A stretch of DNA of 48,356 nucleotides from Eubacterium sp. CAG:841 (GCA_000437375.1 FR898238.1:48204-96559); one strand, 5' to 3'. Shown: positions 14,778 through 23,542, numbered from the stretch's first letter. Translations and numbers: made by a program. Notes: generated by a model from the sequence alone, not told the origin.

Positions 14778-15245
14778 GTGAAAATAACAAAAACGGAAAT
14801 CGTAAATATGATAATGATAGAAAATAAAAGCACCGGAAAGGTTCTTGTGCTTGACAGACGAGGCTCGTGGCCCGGTCTGACTTTTCCCGGCGGTCATGTC
14901 GAAAAGGGAGAGCCGTTTTATGACGCCGCCGCGCGCGAGGCAAAGGAAGAAACGGGACTTGACGTATCCGATCTGCGGCTTTGCGGCGTAGTTCACTGGG
15001 GAAACAAGCAAAACGGCGATTGCTACCTTGAATTTCTTTATAAAACAAGCAAATTCTACGGCGTGCTTCTTCCCGAAACCGTCGAAGGCAGCATCACATG
15101 GATGTCGCCGGAAGAACTCAGAAATTCGGAGAGACTTTCACCGAACTTTTCCATGTATCTGCCTATGTTTTTTGAAAACAAATACAGCGAGCTGTATTTC
15201 GATTGGAACGGCACGGATTGGAACGGTAAACCGGAATACAAATAA
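14778..15245 (+). CDS. Nudix hydrolase (MutT-like), paralogue B
   Basis: 155 residues from a GTG start. The GAGG ribosome site (14767-14770) is 7 bp before the GTG at 14778. An earlier in-frame GTG at 14772 is too close to it. The Nudix box is complete (GGHVEKGE through REAKEETGL). It resembles the Nudix gene at 11679 along its whole length (VNM.MI, GKVLVLDR, FPGGHVEKGE, LRLCG) and the two flank the tRNA-Val/thrS segment in divergent orientation. Likely a housecleaning nucleotide pyrophosphatase, with the substrate open. Confidence 0.88.
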   Translation: MKITKTEIVNMIMIENKSTGKVLVLDRRGSWPGLTFPGGHVEKGEPFYDAAAREAKEETGLDVSDLRLCGVVHWGNKQNGDCYLEFLYKTSKFYGVLLPETVEGSITWMSPEELRNSERLSPNFSMYLPMFFENKYSELYFDWNGTDWNGKPEYK

Positions 15246-15248
15246 AAC

Positions 15249-15280
15249 AAAAACGGACTTTTTTCAAAGTCCGTTTTTTA
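15249..15280. terminator. Bidirectional terminator between Nudix B and apbE
   Basis: The stem AAACGGACTTT with AAAGTCCGTTT has A- and T-runs on both sides, so it works for both converging genes. The apbE stop codon lies inside the hairpin. Confidence 0.88.
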
Positions 15281-16274
15281 CTATAAATCTTTCAAAACCA
15301 TCGGAATAGATCTTCTCTCCTTCCGCCGTTACCCACATAGCGTATGCATTTTCAAACGATAAAAGAAGTGTTTTTCCTTGCCCGATATCCATATTGAAAA
15401 GCGCAGTCGAAAGCGTATCGGCAAGCGCTGAATCCTCTGAAATTACTGTAACCGAAACATAATCGTTCTTCGGCATAAGCGTATCGGGATCAATTATATG
15501 ATGATACCTCACGCCGTCAAGCTCAAAGTATCGCTGATACGATCCGCTTGTGACAACGGACATATCCGAAACACACACCTTTTCAAAAAATCCGCCGTCA
15601 GGATTTTCAATTCCCACAGTCCACATCTCTCCGTCAGGCTTTGAGCCTACGGTGCAGACGTTTCCGCCGATGCTTATAAGATAGCCGGATATTCCTTTTT
15701 CGCGAAGCGCCTCCGATATCATTTCAGCAGCGTAGCCTTTGGCTATCGCACCGATATCAAGGCTCATCTTTTCATCCGCAAGAAAGAGCGTTCCGTTTTC
15801 TTTATCAATGATTATATCGTCGATACTGCAGTGCTCCGAAGCCGATATAAGCTCGGCTTCTTCGGGGAACCGCGTCCCTTCCTCGCGACAGTCATGCCAC
15901 AGAGAAAGCACCGTACCCATAGCGATATTCATCTTTCCGCAAGTAACAGGATATATGTTTTTTCCGAATTCAATAAGGTCGATAAGTTCCCTCTCGACCT
16001 TTGTCGGCTTTCGCGAAGAGTTTACGGTGTTTATATTTGCAATTCCATCATATGAATTATAAATATCATAGAGTTTATGATATTTTTCAAGCTCTGAAAA
16101 TATATAGTTTTTCGTATTTTCAAACTCTTCTTCGGAAGAAGCATACCCTATGACTTCAGTTATTGTGTCAAAATATTCAAATGTCGATGCGGTATATCTT
16201 TTTTCGGAAGATCTGCACGAACAAAGCCCGAATAGAAACGCCGCACACGCTACTGCCGCCAATAATTTTTTCAT
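15264..16274 (-). CDS. apbE: FAD:protein FMN transferase (ApbE)
   Basis: 336 residues with a lipoprotein signal (LFGLCSC). ApbE works on the outer membrane face, moving FMN from FAD onto Thr residues of flavoproteins such as Rnf subunits. Family motifs are visible: DIGAIAKGYAAE, the glycine-rich SIGGNVCTVG, SGSYQRYF, HHIIDP and the metal/FAD-binding DTLSTALF. The targets are not in the window; an Rnf or Nqr-type complex is likely elsewhere. It overlaps the HAD gene upstream by 4 bp (ATGA), so the two are translated together. Confidence 0.93.
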   Translation of the reverse strand: MKKLLAAVACAAFLFGLCSCRSSEKRYTASTFEYFDTITEVIGYASSEEEFENTKNYIFSELEKYHKLYDIYNSYDGIANINTVNSSRKPTKVERELIDLIEFGKNIYPVTCGKMNIAMGTVLSLWHDCREEGTRFPEEAELISASEHCSIDDIIIDKENGTLFLADEKMSLDIGAIAKGYAAEMISEALREKGISGYLISIGGNVCTVGSKPDGEMWTVGIENPDGGFFEKVCVSDMSVVTSGSYQRYFELDGVRYHHIIDPDTLMPKNDYVSVTVISEDSALADTLSTALFNMDIGQGKTLLLSFENAYAMWVTAEGEKIYSDGFERFIVKNGL

Positions 16275-17062
16275 CCCAGTTCGGCTATTTCTCCGACGCC
16301 CTTCATAACATAGGTCGGGCGGTACGGGAACTTACCTATGTCGCTTATCGATGTAACGCCGCTCATAACAAGCACGGTATCGAATTCGCTTTCTATTCCC
16401 GATATTATATCGGTATCCATTCTATCACCTATAATTATAGTTTCCTCGCGATGAGTACCGAGCTTTTTCAGCGCGTGACGCATAATAAGCGGGTTCGGCT
16501 TGCCTATAAAGTACGCGCTTTTACCCGTAGCCATTTCAATGGGAGAAATAAGGGCACGGCATGCAGGAATTATACCGTTTTCGCCGGGAGCCGTCATATC
16601 GGAGTTTGTGCCTATAAGCTTTGCGCCGTCAAGAACGAGCTGTACAGCGTGTTCTATCTTTTCGTAATTCAGCGCTCTCGTTTCACCGAACACAACATAG
16701 TCGGGATTATAATCGTTCATACTGAGTCCCGCGTCGTAAAGAGCGTTTACAAGTCCGGGCTCGCCTATTGCATAAACGCTGCAGCCGGGCTTTTGGCTTG
16801 ACAAAAAAGACGCCGTTGCAAGTGCGCTTGTATAAAAGTGATCTTCGCTTACATCAAGCCCCATTCTTTTAAGCTTCTGTGAAAGCTCTCTCGGAGAGCG
16901 TTCGCTGCTGTTTGTAAGGAATAAAAATTTCTTGTTGTTTTTGTAAAGCCAGTCCACAAATTCGTGAACATCGGGAAGCAGTCTGTTTCCGTGATATATC
17001 ACGCCGTCCATATCGCATATAAAGGCTTTTTTGTTCTTAATCTCTTCTACCGACTGTGACAT
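16271..17062 (-). CDS. HAD-IIA family sugar-phosphatase (NagD-like)
   Basis: 263 residues of the HAD superfamily subclass IIA. The nucleophile motif is FICDMDGVIYHG (Asp17, Asp19). Motif II is the threonine in FLTNSS. The lysine and acid motifs are in GKPNPL and IIGDRMDTDI. A large C2 cap lies between. NagD/AraL-type enzymes dephosphorylate small sugar phosphates, so the specific substrate remains open. The ribosome site AAAGGA and a consensus promoter are upstream. apbE follows with a 4-bp overlap. Confidence 0.9.
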   Translation of the reverse strand: MSQSVEEIKNKKAFICDMDGVIYHGNRLLPDVHEFVDWLYKNNKKFLFLTNSSERSPRELSQKLKRMGLDVSEDHFYTSALATASFLSSQKPGCSVYAIGEPGLVNALYDAGLSMNDYNPDYVVFGETRALNYEKIEHAVQLVLDGAKLIGTNSDMTAPGENGIIPACRALISPIEMATGKSAYFIGKPNPLIMRHALKKLGTHREETIIIGDRMDTDIISGIESEFDTVLVMSGVTSISDIGKFPYRPTYVMKGVGEIAELG

Positions 17063-17094
17063 ATTCTTCTTGTCCTTTCATATTTACTGAAATC

Positions 17095-17123
17095 ACTATA
17101 TCACATATTTTTTTGCTTGTCAA
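17095..17123 (-). promoter_or_regulatory. Promoter of the HAD-apbE operon
   Basis: On the minus strand TTGACA (17118-17123) and TATAGT (17095-17100) are spaced by 17 bp, 33 bp upstream of the HAD start codon. Confidence 0.75.
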
Positions 17124-17130
17124 TACAATA

Positions 17131-17159
17131 AAAAACGCACCTTTTCAGGTGCGTTTTTT
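17131..17159. terminator. Terminator after hsp20
   Basis: A 12-bp stem AAAAACGCACCT (17131-17142) with 17147-17158, loop TTTC, flanked by A and T runs. It ends the hsp20 transcript on the minus strand. Confidence 0.85.
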
Positions 17160-17171
17160 ATCGTTTGTGTT

Positions 17172-17606
17172 TTATTTTATTTCAAGCTTTTTGGCTGTGT
17201 GCAAAGCGTTTTCTTTCTTCGGCATATTGAGCTTAAGAACACCGTCCTCATACGAGGCGGTTATCTTATCGGTATCCACATCGGAGACGTCAAAACTTCT
17301 TACAAACGAGCCGTAACTTCTTTCGCAACGAATGTATCTGCCCTTCTTGTCTTTTTCTTCGTTTTCAACTTTTCTTTCCGCTTTTATCGTAAGGTAGTTG
17401 TTTTCAAGATTTACGTCTATATCTTCCTTCTTGAATCCGGGAAGATCTGCTTCAAGCAAATATTCGTTGCCGTTATCTTTTATATCCGTCTTAAAAGAGG
17501 ATATTCTGTCCGTACCGAAAAAGTGCTTTTCAAAGTTTTCCATATCTTTGAAAGGATCATAATTTGAAACTCTGTTATTAGAAATAAAAGGTATCAGTTC
17601 AAGCAT
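17172..17606 (-). CDS. Small heat-shock protein, Hsp20/alpha-crystallin family
   Basis: 144 residues. An ATP-independent chaperone that binds unfolding proteins in large oligomers. The alpha-crystallin domain (about 35-130) shows the strand YLLEADLPGFKKEDIDV, the LTIKAERK segment, and GVLKLNMPK near the end, the family's A-x-x-x-x-G-V-L-like motif. The N-terminal arm is short and aromatic. The strong ribosome site AAGGAGG lies 7 bp upstream of the ATG. A CIRCE operator about 120 bp upstream indicates HrcA repression at normal temperature. Confidence 0.95.
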   Translation of the reverse strand: MLELIPFISNNRVSNYDPFKDMENFEKHFFGTDRISSFKTDIKDNGNEYLLEADLPGFKKEDIDVNLENNYLTIKAERKVENEEKDKKGRYIRCERSYGSFVRSFDVSDVDTDKITASYEDGVLKLNMPKKENALHTAKKLEIK

Positions 17607-17725
17607 AATAATTCCTCCTTCTGCTGTCTGATTTCTTTTTTATCGCTGTTTTTCTTTCAGCGTAATTATAGTATCACACAAGGAGAAAAAAATATAGCAC
17701 ATTTTGTTAACGAATTGTAAAAAGA

Positions 17726-17752
17726 TTAGCACTCTTTATCTTTAAGTGCTAA
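17726..17752 (-). promoter_or_regulatory. CIRCE operator (HrcA binding site)
   Basis: TTAGCACTC, nine bases, then AAGTGCTAA: the CIRCE inverted repeat with one mismatch (A for G at the first base of the second arm). It lies 119 bp upstream of hsp20. Possible minus-strand promoter boxes TTACAA (17715-17720) and TATATT (17690-17695) lie next to it. HrcA sites usually control groESL or dnaK; control of hsp20 is known in some Clostridia. Confidence 0.85.
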
Positions 17753-17818
17753 AATTTATAAATCAACCCCCTTTTGATGTGGATTTTATGAAATCATCCA
17801 ACTTAAATTTGCAGTCCT

Positions 17819-18880
17819 CTATATAACTTTGCTAATTTTCTCGTTGCGCACAATGTAAAAGAGCTTTTCTTCTCCGAACCGAAGTATGCTCTCGTCGAAG
17901 GCAAATTCATCCGAATGGAGCGGCGGCGTATCACCCGTTCCCAAAAGCATATAAAGCGGGTGGGGACATACCCGTCCATACACGGAAAAATCGTCGGCAC
18001 ACAAAATAGGTTCCGAAAGTCTGCTGCATCCGGAAAGTTCAAAAAGCTCCCCGCTGTTGCGCGCAGGCGGAGCATATTCGAATATATGCACTTCTCCCCC
18101 GTACTTCTTCGCCTTTCGGAGAAGAATTTCTGTCTCCGATATCTTTTCCGGCTCTGAAAAATACCTCATCGTTCCGCAAAGCTCCGCCAGGCAAGGCGTT
18201 ACGTTGCCCGCCGTCCCTGCGCACAGTCTTCCGAATCTTATCAAAAGCCCTTCTTCCTTCGCCTGATATTTTGTCCCGATATAAAATCTTGCCGCGTTTT
18301 CCAAAGCGTCGTTTTTTATATTTTCCGTTATGTGTGCCTGCTCGCCACAGAATGTCGCAACAATTTCCGAAGAGCCTGCGTATATTGCGCCGATCCCCGA
18401 GAAAAGCTTCCCTTTTTCAAGTTGCGGTCGCAGATGAATTGCAAATATCCTTTCCGGCGCAATGCGAAGAAAATCAGGCGACGACACAACCGTCTCTGCT
18501 CCTCCGCGTTTTTCCTCCGCCGGCTGAAATATTAACAGTACATTACACAGAACATCACAGCCTTTTGAAAGCCTTTCGGCAAGCGACAAAAGCATAGCCA
18601 TATGTGCATCGTGACCGCACGCATGCATGCATCCGACGTTTTCCGAAGCAAACGGAAGACCGGTCTTTTCGGTTATCGGAAGCGCGTCCATTTCGGCACG
18701 GAAAGCTGATGTTGTGCTTTTCCCGAAATCAAAATACGCAAGTACGCCCGTTTTGCCGACTTCATATATTGCGCAACCCATATTTTCAATTGCACCGAGT
18801 ATATATTTTTTCGTTTCGAATTCGCAAAAACCTTCTTCGGCTATTCGGTGAAGTGCCCTGTAATGCTCCGATGCATTCAT
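17819..18880 (-). CDS. M20 family amidohydrolase, probable N-acetyl-diaminopimelate deacetylase
   Basis: 353 residues of peptidase family M20D. The metal-binding segment is MHACGHDAHMAM. The bridging Glu lies in FQPAEEKRGG, and a dimerisation lid follows in the middle. The start MNASEHYRALHRIAEEGFCE matches the family's usual RRxLHxxPE-like beginning. Its stop-to-start overlap of 4 bp with dapH, and the dapA and dapF genes upstream, strongly suggest that it removes the acetyl group from N-acetyl-LL-diaminopimelate. The family also contains aminoacylases and hippurate hydrolases, so the exact role rests on context. Confidence 0.83.
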   Translation of the reverse strand: MNASEHYRALHRIAEEGFCEFETKKYILGAIENMGCAIYEVGKTGVLAYFDFGKSTTSAFRAEMDALPITEKTGLPFASENVGCMHACGHDAHMAMLLSLAERLSKGCDVLCNVLLIFQPAEEKRGGAETVVSSPDFLRIAPERIFAIHLRPQLEKGKLFSGIGAIYAGSSEIVATFCGEQAHITENIKNDALENAARFYIGTKYQAKEEGLLIRFGRLCAGTAGNVTPCLAELCGTMRYFSEPEKISETEILLRKAKKYGGEVHIFEYAPPARNSGELFELSGCSRLSEPILCADDFSVYGRVCPHPLYMLLGTGDTPPLHSDEFAFDESILRFGEEKLFYIVRNEKISKVI

Positions 18881-19563
18881 CGCAGATCACCGTTTATATC
18901 GGCTTTTTTCCCGATATCGTCCCGACTTTTTACAACCTTCGCAGGGACGCCTAACGCGACCGCTCCGCTCGGAATGTCGTGTGTAACGACAGCCCCCGCT
19001 CCGATAACGGCATTATCACCGATGCAAATTCCCTCAAGAACGACAGCCCCCGCTCCGACAAAAACACCGTCTCCTATCCTCGTCGGAAGCGCCGACGGAG
19101 GCTCAAGCACTCCCGCGATAACCGCGCACGCTCCGATATGAGAGTTCTTTCCTATTACAGCGCATGAACCGACGACGGCGTTCATATCAACCATCGTGCC
19201 ATCTCCTATCACCGCGCCGGAATTTATAACTGCTCCGTGCATTATAACGGAGTCTTTCCCTATCACCGCGCCCTCTCTTATATGCGCTCCGTACTCGACT
19301 CTCGCATCGACCGACAGAAGATCCGCCTGACAGAGCGCCGTTTTCCGCGACGCCACTTCTACCTCGATATCGCGTATTTTATCTGCTCGCTCCGAAAGAT
19401 ATCTCTCCATATCCTCCCATGCGCCGAAAGCTACAAAAAAACCCGAGCTGCCAAACACCTTGCAATTCGGCATATTCGGCTTTTCCGATGCCGATATATA
19501 TGCTTTTACGGGAGTTTTTCTTTCGGAGTTTTTTATCTTCTCGGATATTTCTCTGCCTGTCAT
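18877..19563 (-). CDS. dapH: Tetrahydrodipicolinate N-acetyltransferase
   Basis: 228 residues. It acetylates tetrahydrodipicolinate with acetyl-CoA in the acetylase branch of lysine/diaminopimelate synthesis. The N-terminal alpha/beta domain (about 1-80) matches the DapH cap. A left-handed beta-helix follows, with many hexapeptide turns such as IGKDSV, IGDGTM, IGKNSH and IGDNAV (about 85-210). The loop IAGVLEPPSA is characteristic of DapH. It overlaps both neighbours by 4 bp (dapA upstream, the M20 gene downstream), so the three genes are one translational unit. Confidence 0.93.
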   Translation of the reverse strand: MTGREISEKIKNSERKTPVKAYISASEKPNMPNCKVFGSSGFFVAFGAWEDMERYLSERADKIRDIEVEVASRKTALCQADLLSVDARVEYGAHIREGAVIGKDSVIMHGAVINSGAVIGDGTMVDMNAVVGSCAVIGKNSHIGACAVIAGVLEPPSALPTRIGDGVFVGAGAVVLEGICIGDNAVIGAGAVVTHDIPSGAVALGVPAKVVKSRDDIGKKADINGDLR

Positions 19564-20429
19564 ATCAGTTTTTCCTTCCGCATGGCTTCTTTAAGTATTT
19601 TCCCGCCGCGCTCCGACATTTCGAAAAGCGGCAGGCGAAGTCCGCCTACGTTCATGCCCATAAGATTCATTGCGGTCTTTACCGGAATGGGATTCACCTC
19701 GCAGAACAACGCCGATATAAGCGGGAGAAGTTCAAGCTGAATCTTCCTCGCTTTATTCGTATCACCCGAAAGAAAAGCCTTTGTCATCGAGCTGACTTTT
19801 CGCGGCACGATGTTCGACGCTACCGATATCACCCCCAAAGCGCCTACGGACATAAGCGGCACTGTTATATCATCGCAGCCGCTCATCATAAAGAAATCGT
19901 CGCTTATGAGTCTTGCGGCCCGCACGGCGTACGAAATATTGCCGCTCGCTTCTTTTATTCCGATAATATTTTCATTTTCCGAAAGCTCGGCAAGAGTTTC
20001 GATATCCACCGAACATCCCGTCCGAGACGGCACATTGTAAATTATTATCGGCACCTCCGAAGCTTCGGCTATCGTAAGAAAATGCCTGCGCATTCCCTCG
20101 CTGTTCGTTTTGTTGTAATAAGGAGTAAGCACAAGTAGCTTTTTTGCTCCGAGCGCCGCCGCTCTCCTGCATTTTTTTACCGCTTCAGCCGTATCGCAGG
20201 ACGAACACCCCACCAGAACGTCAAGCTTTTCTTCGCAAGCCTCAAGTCCCGCCGAAATGATCGTATCCGATTCCTTTTCGCTTATCGTTGGCGATTCGCC
20301 CGTAGTACCCAGCAGAACAACTCCGTCCGAACCGTTTTCATATTGAAATTCTATAAGTTCTTTAAGCTTTTCTATGTTTATTCCGTCATACGAAAAAGGC
20401 GTGACAAGCGCCGTGTAAGTACCTTTCAT
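19560..20429 (-). CDS. dapA: 4-hydroxy-tetrahydrodipicolinate synthase
   Basis: 289 residues, a TIM-barrel aldolase that condenses pyruvate with aspartate semialdehyde in the first committed step to diaminopimelate. The Schiff-base lysine is Lys159 in GIKEASGN, and the catalytic tyrosine is Tyr131 in IIYNVPSRTG. GTTGES (41-46) supplies the catalytic threonine. The length is normal. It lies 5 bp after dapF and overlaps dapH by 4 bp. Confidence 0.95.
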   Translation of the reverse strand: MKGTYTALVTPFSYDGINIEKLKELIEFQYENGSDGVVLLGTTGESPTISEKESDTIISAGLEACEEKLDVLVGCSSCDTAEAVKKCRRAAALGAKKLLVLTPYYNKTNSEGMRRHFLTIAEASEVPIIIYNVPSRTGCSVDIETLAELSENENIIGIKEASGNISYAVRAARLISDDFFMMSGCDDITVPLMSVGALGVISVASNIVPRKVSSMTKAFLSGDTNKARKIQLELLPLISALFCEVNPIPVKTAMNLMGMNVGGLRLPLFEMSERGGKILKEAMRKEKLI

Positions 20430-20434
20430 TTCAG

Positions 20435-21202
20435 TTATTCACCCCATTCTCCTTTGAAAACAAGCTCCGCTCCTCCGCAAAGTCTGATATGTTCTCCGCC
20501 GGAAACACAAAGCGAGCCAAGCTCAAAATGCACGGTAACCTTTTCGTCGCAAAGCTTCAGCTTTCTTGCCACAGCGTACGAAGCGCACGCCCCCGTTCCG
20601 CACGCAGCCGTATACCCCGCTCCGCGCTCAAAAGTCCTCACCGTAAGCTCTCTCCTGCCGTCCACGCGCACAAGATCGACATTTATCTTTTGCGGAAAAA
20701 GCTCGCAGCAGCTGAGCTTCGCCGCTGTGCCGAACAAAAGCTCGCGATATATGTCGTCACAGAAAACAACGGCATGAGCGCATCCGACAAAAACCTCGTA
20801 AAACAGCACCTTTCTCCCGTCAAGCATATACGTCTTGCAAAAGCCTCCCGCAGTGGAAAAATGCGCTTCTCCCATGTCAACAAGTATCTCTCCGCCACGA
20901 CAAAGTTCCAAAGTTTTCACCCCGTCCAGCGTGCGCACGCCGAACTTCTCTCCGGATATGCCCGTATCGGCAAAATACCTTGCAGCACAGCGTATTCCGT
21001 TTCCGCACATACTTGCTTCCGTACCGTCGCTGTTGAATATCCGCATCGACGGCGGATGCCTCGAACAGACTATCAGTCCGTCGGCGCCTATTCCCGTTCT
21101 GCGCTCGCAAATTCTGACGGCAAGCGATCTGTAATCGACGTTTTTCATCTCGTCTATCAGGATAAAATCGTTTCCGCAACCGTGATATTTATAAAAAATC
21201 AT
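20435..21202 (-). CDS. dapF: Diaminopimelate epimerase
   Basis: 255 residues from the ATG at 21202, chosen because TGGAGG lies 6 bp upstream and the protein then begins MIFYKYHGCGNDF, the family N-terminus. The frame is open upstream to 21325 without homology. The two catalytic cysteines are Cys66 (ASMCGNGIRC) and Cys201 (AACGTGA). It converts LL- to meso-diaminopimelate for peptidoglycan and lysine. It is the first gene of the dapF-dapA-dapH-deacylase set. dapB, the aminotransferase and lysA are not in the window. Codon use is more GC-rich than in neighbouring ackA. Confidence 0.94.
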   Translation of the reverse strand: MIFYKYHGCGNDFILIDEMKNVDYRSLAVRICERRTGIGADGLIVCSRHPPSMRIFNSDGTEASMCGNGIRCAARYFADTGISGEKFGVRTLDGVKTLELCRGGEILVDMGEAHFSTAGGFCKTYMLDGRKVLFYEVFVGCAHAVVFCDDIYRELLFGTAAKLSCCELFPQKINVDLVRVDGRRELTVRTFERGAGYTAACGTGACASYAVARKLKLCDEKVTVHFELGSLCVSGGEHIRLCGGAELVFKGEWGE

Positions 21203-21261
21203 CTTCGCCTCCATAGCAGCTCCGCTATGACATTTTACGCGCTTACTCCGCCAAATGACAC

Positions 21262-21300
21262 AAAAACCGCGCAGGCTCGTGATTTGCCTGCGCGGTTTTT
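21262..21300. terminator. Terminator between the flavoprotein gene and dapF region
   Basis: A perfect 15-bp stem (21262-21276 with 21286-21300) with a 9-base loop and T/A runs on both sides. It terminates the tmcAL-flavoprotein transcript on the minus strand. Confidence 0.87.
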
Positions 21301-22355
21301 CAATTGTTTTCGTCTTTTTTTGCACTCATAATTCCGCTTTTCATAACAAAGCGTCTGAGCGGGGGATAATACATAAACGGGCATTTCAGTGTTTTCAGCA
21401 TAAGTCTTGCTCTTATTTTCGCCGTCAACAATCTATACGACTTATGCGGAGCTTTACACGCGAGCGCATTCGCGAGAGCCTCGCCGCTCTTTATGGCGTA
21501 GCTTATTCCTTCAAGCGAGCTGGGACTTACAAATCCTGCGGCTTCGCCTATCAGGAACACTCCGTCCTCTCCGAGAAAGAAATCCTTTTCCGCACGCGGA
21601 CGAAGCACAAGACAGCACTCCGTTCTCACGGGATCTTCAAGTATATATCCAAAGCGCCGAAGTACTTTTTTCTGATTTTCAAATCTCTCCATAGGCATGT
21701 CCATAGGATACGCTCCGCCGAAAACCGTATATCTGCCCTTCGATATCGACCACGAACAGCAATCCGTTATGCTTTCGTCAAAAATACAGGAGTAAAGCGG
21801 AGCGCTGTCCTTATTCCGAAACCACTGCTGAATCGACGTATACATTCTTGGCTTTGCGCCCGGAAAAGCAAATCTTCTGACAACCGACGCCGCACCGTCC
21901 GCACCGACAAGATATCTGCACGTTGCGGCTGCGACTTCGCCTTTACCGTTTCTGTACTCAATATAAAAAGCATCGCCTTGTTTTTCGATATTTACGCATA
22001 TTCCGCAGGCGACCGTTACAACTTCATCGCAAAGCGAAATAAGCCAGCGGTCGAATCTTTCCCGCGAAACATTTATGTAAGTCCTTTCGTAGTTTCTTAT
22101 GATTCCGCTTTTGCAGTCTATCGTCTTCACAAAATCTATCTGCGGTTCGGTAAGAACGTCCTCCGGCACGGAAAGTCCTGACTTTCGGAGCACCTTTTGC
22201 GCGTCCGGCGCAAGAAGTCCGCCGCAAGGCTTGCCCTTATCACCGAAGCGCAGCGGCGCTCCGTCTATCAACAATACGCGGGCAAACTTCCCCGCAAGAC
22301 GGGCAAACGTCGCGCCGGCAGGTCCCCCTCCGACGACTATAACATCATAAAACAT
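21300..22355 (-). CDS. FAD-dependent oxidoreductase, geranylgeranyl reductase family
   Basis: 351 residues from the ATG at 22355, preceded by GGGGG and giving the Rossmann start MFYDVIVVGGGPAGATFAR. The second FAD motif is DGVFLIGEAAGFVSPSSLEGI. YLVGADGAASVVRR is the GD-type motif of the p-hydroxybenzoate hydroxylase fold. The central segment FGDKGKPCGGLL is typical of geranylgeranyl-reductase-like proteins. The substrate is unknown; polyprenyl or lipid reduction is possible. It starts 2 bp after the tmcAL stop, so the two are co-transcribed. The ORF stays open to 22433, but that part lies inside tmcAL. Confidence 0.85.
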   Translation of the reverse strand: MFYDVIVVGGGPAGATFARLAGKFARVLLIDGAPLRFGDKGKPCGGLLAPDAQKVLRKSGLSVPEDVLTEPQIDFVKTIDCKSGIIRNYERTYINVSRERFDRWLISLCDEVVTVACGICVNIEKQGDAFYIEYRNGKGEVAAATCRYLVGADGAASVVRRFAFPGAKPRMYTSIQQWFRNKDSAPLYSCIFDESITDCCSWSISKGRYTVFGGAYPMDMPMERFENQKKVLRRFGYILEDPVRTECCLVLRPRAEKDFFLGEDGVFLIGEAAGFVSPSSLEGISYAIKSGEALANALACKAPHKSYRLLTAKIRARLMLKTLKCPFMYYPPLRRFVMKSGIMSAKKDENN

Positions 22356-22357
22356 TT

Positions 22358-23542
22358 TTATTCCCCCGCTATATACGGAATTTTTCTCATGAGCGCTCCC
22401 GCTTCGTCGGGACGACTGAGCGCAAGCGTCCACAACGATTCCGCTCTCATAAGCATCTCAAATCCTCGCCTTGCGCCCTCTCCGAAAAGCGTATAGTCTG
22501 CGGGCTTTGTTATTATCGGGAAATCCGACGTCTTTTTTATCTTTGCAAGTATTTCCCTGCCTGTTTTTCCCGCGCCCAAAAGCACGGAAAACGCAGGCTT
22601 TGTTATGTCGCTCGCTTTTACGCCGAGAAGCGAAAAGAGCATAGCGCGGCGAATCCTTGACTCCGAATACATTTTCGTCTGCGCTCCCGATATAAGTTCG
22701 TCAAATGAGCGGGCGCTCCGCGCGGAAGCGACCAGTCTGCCGAAAAGTTCATCCGTCATTTCGGCGGTTTCCGAAGGCAGACTTGCATACGAAAGTCTGA
22801 AATGCGCCGCATACGGAAGAAACAATTTTTCGGTCATTGCGAACCCGCCGCAGTCCATAGCGGCGATTACCGCCTCCGCCGAAGGTGCCGGAACAGCCGA
22901 CCTTATCCCCTCTTTGTCGCCGGAATATATCATTTTTCTCACCGAAGAAGCGGAAAGAAAGCCTTCGCCGGACGTTTTTCCGTAGGCTTGTCCTTCTCTT
23001 TTCACGGCAAGAGGTTTTATTTCCGAATTTGTTTTCAAAATCGCCTTGACGTATTCAAGCGCCAGAAGATCGTTTGAGCCTTCAAGAACCGGACTTTTTC
23101 CGTAAAGCTTTTCATACGTCGAAATACACCTTTGCGAGTAGCTTCCGAAATCCGCCTTTTCCGATTTCAAAGCGGAATAAAATTCTTCCGAAAGCATATT
23201 TTCCGCAACGGTCTTTATCATCTCCGAGTCTCCCTGCTCGCTGCCGAAAGCAAGAAAATCAACCACGCCGAGACTGCTTGCTATATGCACTCCGCCTGCG
23301 GCAAACACCGACGCTCCGGAAGCACAATACGGAAACGGCAGCTCAAGCACAAGGTCGGCTCCGCATTTCACGGCCGATTCCGCACGGTCGTACTTTGATA
23401 TTGTCGCTGCGGTTCCGCGCTGAGTAAAACTTCCGCTCATTATGGCGACAACGGCATAGCCTTCATTTTTCAGTTTATCTATCTGATGCTTATGTCCAGA
23501 ATGAAACGGGTCGTATTCGCATATTACTGCGCAAATCTTCAT
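22358..23542 (-). CDS. tmcAL: tRNA(Met) cytidine acetate ligase
   Basis: 394 residues, formerly YlbM/nucleotidyltransferase. The enzyme uses acetate and ATP to form N4-acetylcytidine at the wobble base of elongator tRNA-Met. The N-terminal HIGH-like motif is CEYDPFHSGH (usually EYNPFHNGH). VAIMSGSFTQRG and KCGADLVLELPFPYCASGA are family hallmarks. The adjacent, divergently transcribed ackA is a frequent neighbour in Firmicutes, which fits an acetate link. Length is normal. Confidence 0.92.
   Translation of the reverse strand: MKICAVICEYDPFHSGHKHQIDKLKNEGYAVVAIMSGSFTQRGTAATISKYDRAESAVKCGADLVLELPFPYCASGASVFAAGGVHIASSLGVVDFLAFGSEQGDSEMIKTVAENMLSEEFYSALKSEKADFGSYSQRCISTYEKLYGKSPVLEGSNDLLALEYVKAILKTNSEIKPLAVKREGQAYGKTSGEGFLSASSVRKMIYSGDKEGIRSAVPAPSAEAVIAAMDCGGFAMTEKLFLPYAAHFRLSYASLPSETAEMTDELFGRLVASARSARSFDELISGAQTKMYSESRIRRAMLFSLLGVKASDITKPAFSVLLGAGKTGREILAKIKKTSDFPIITKPADYTLFGEGARRGFEMLMRAESLWTLALSRPDEAGALMRKIPYIAGE

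Noticed and set aside
15739..16801. Plus-strand open frames across apbE and the HAD gene
   Set aside because: They are antisense shadows. The minus-strand genes have full motifs, a promoter and overlapping start/stop codons.
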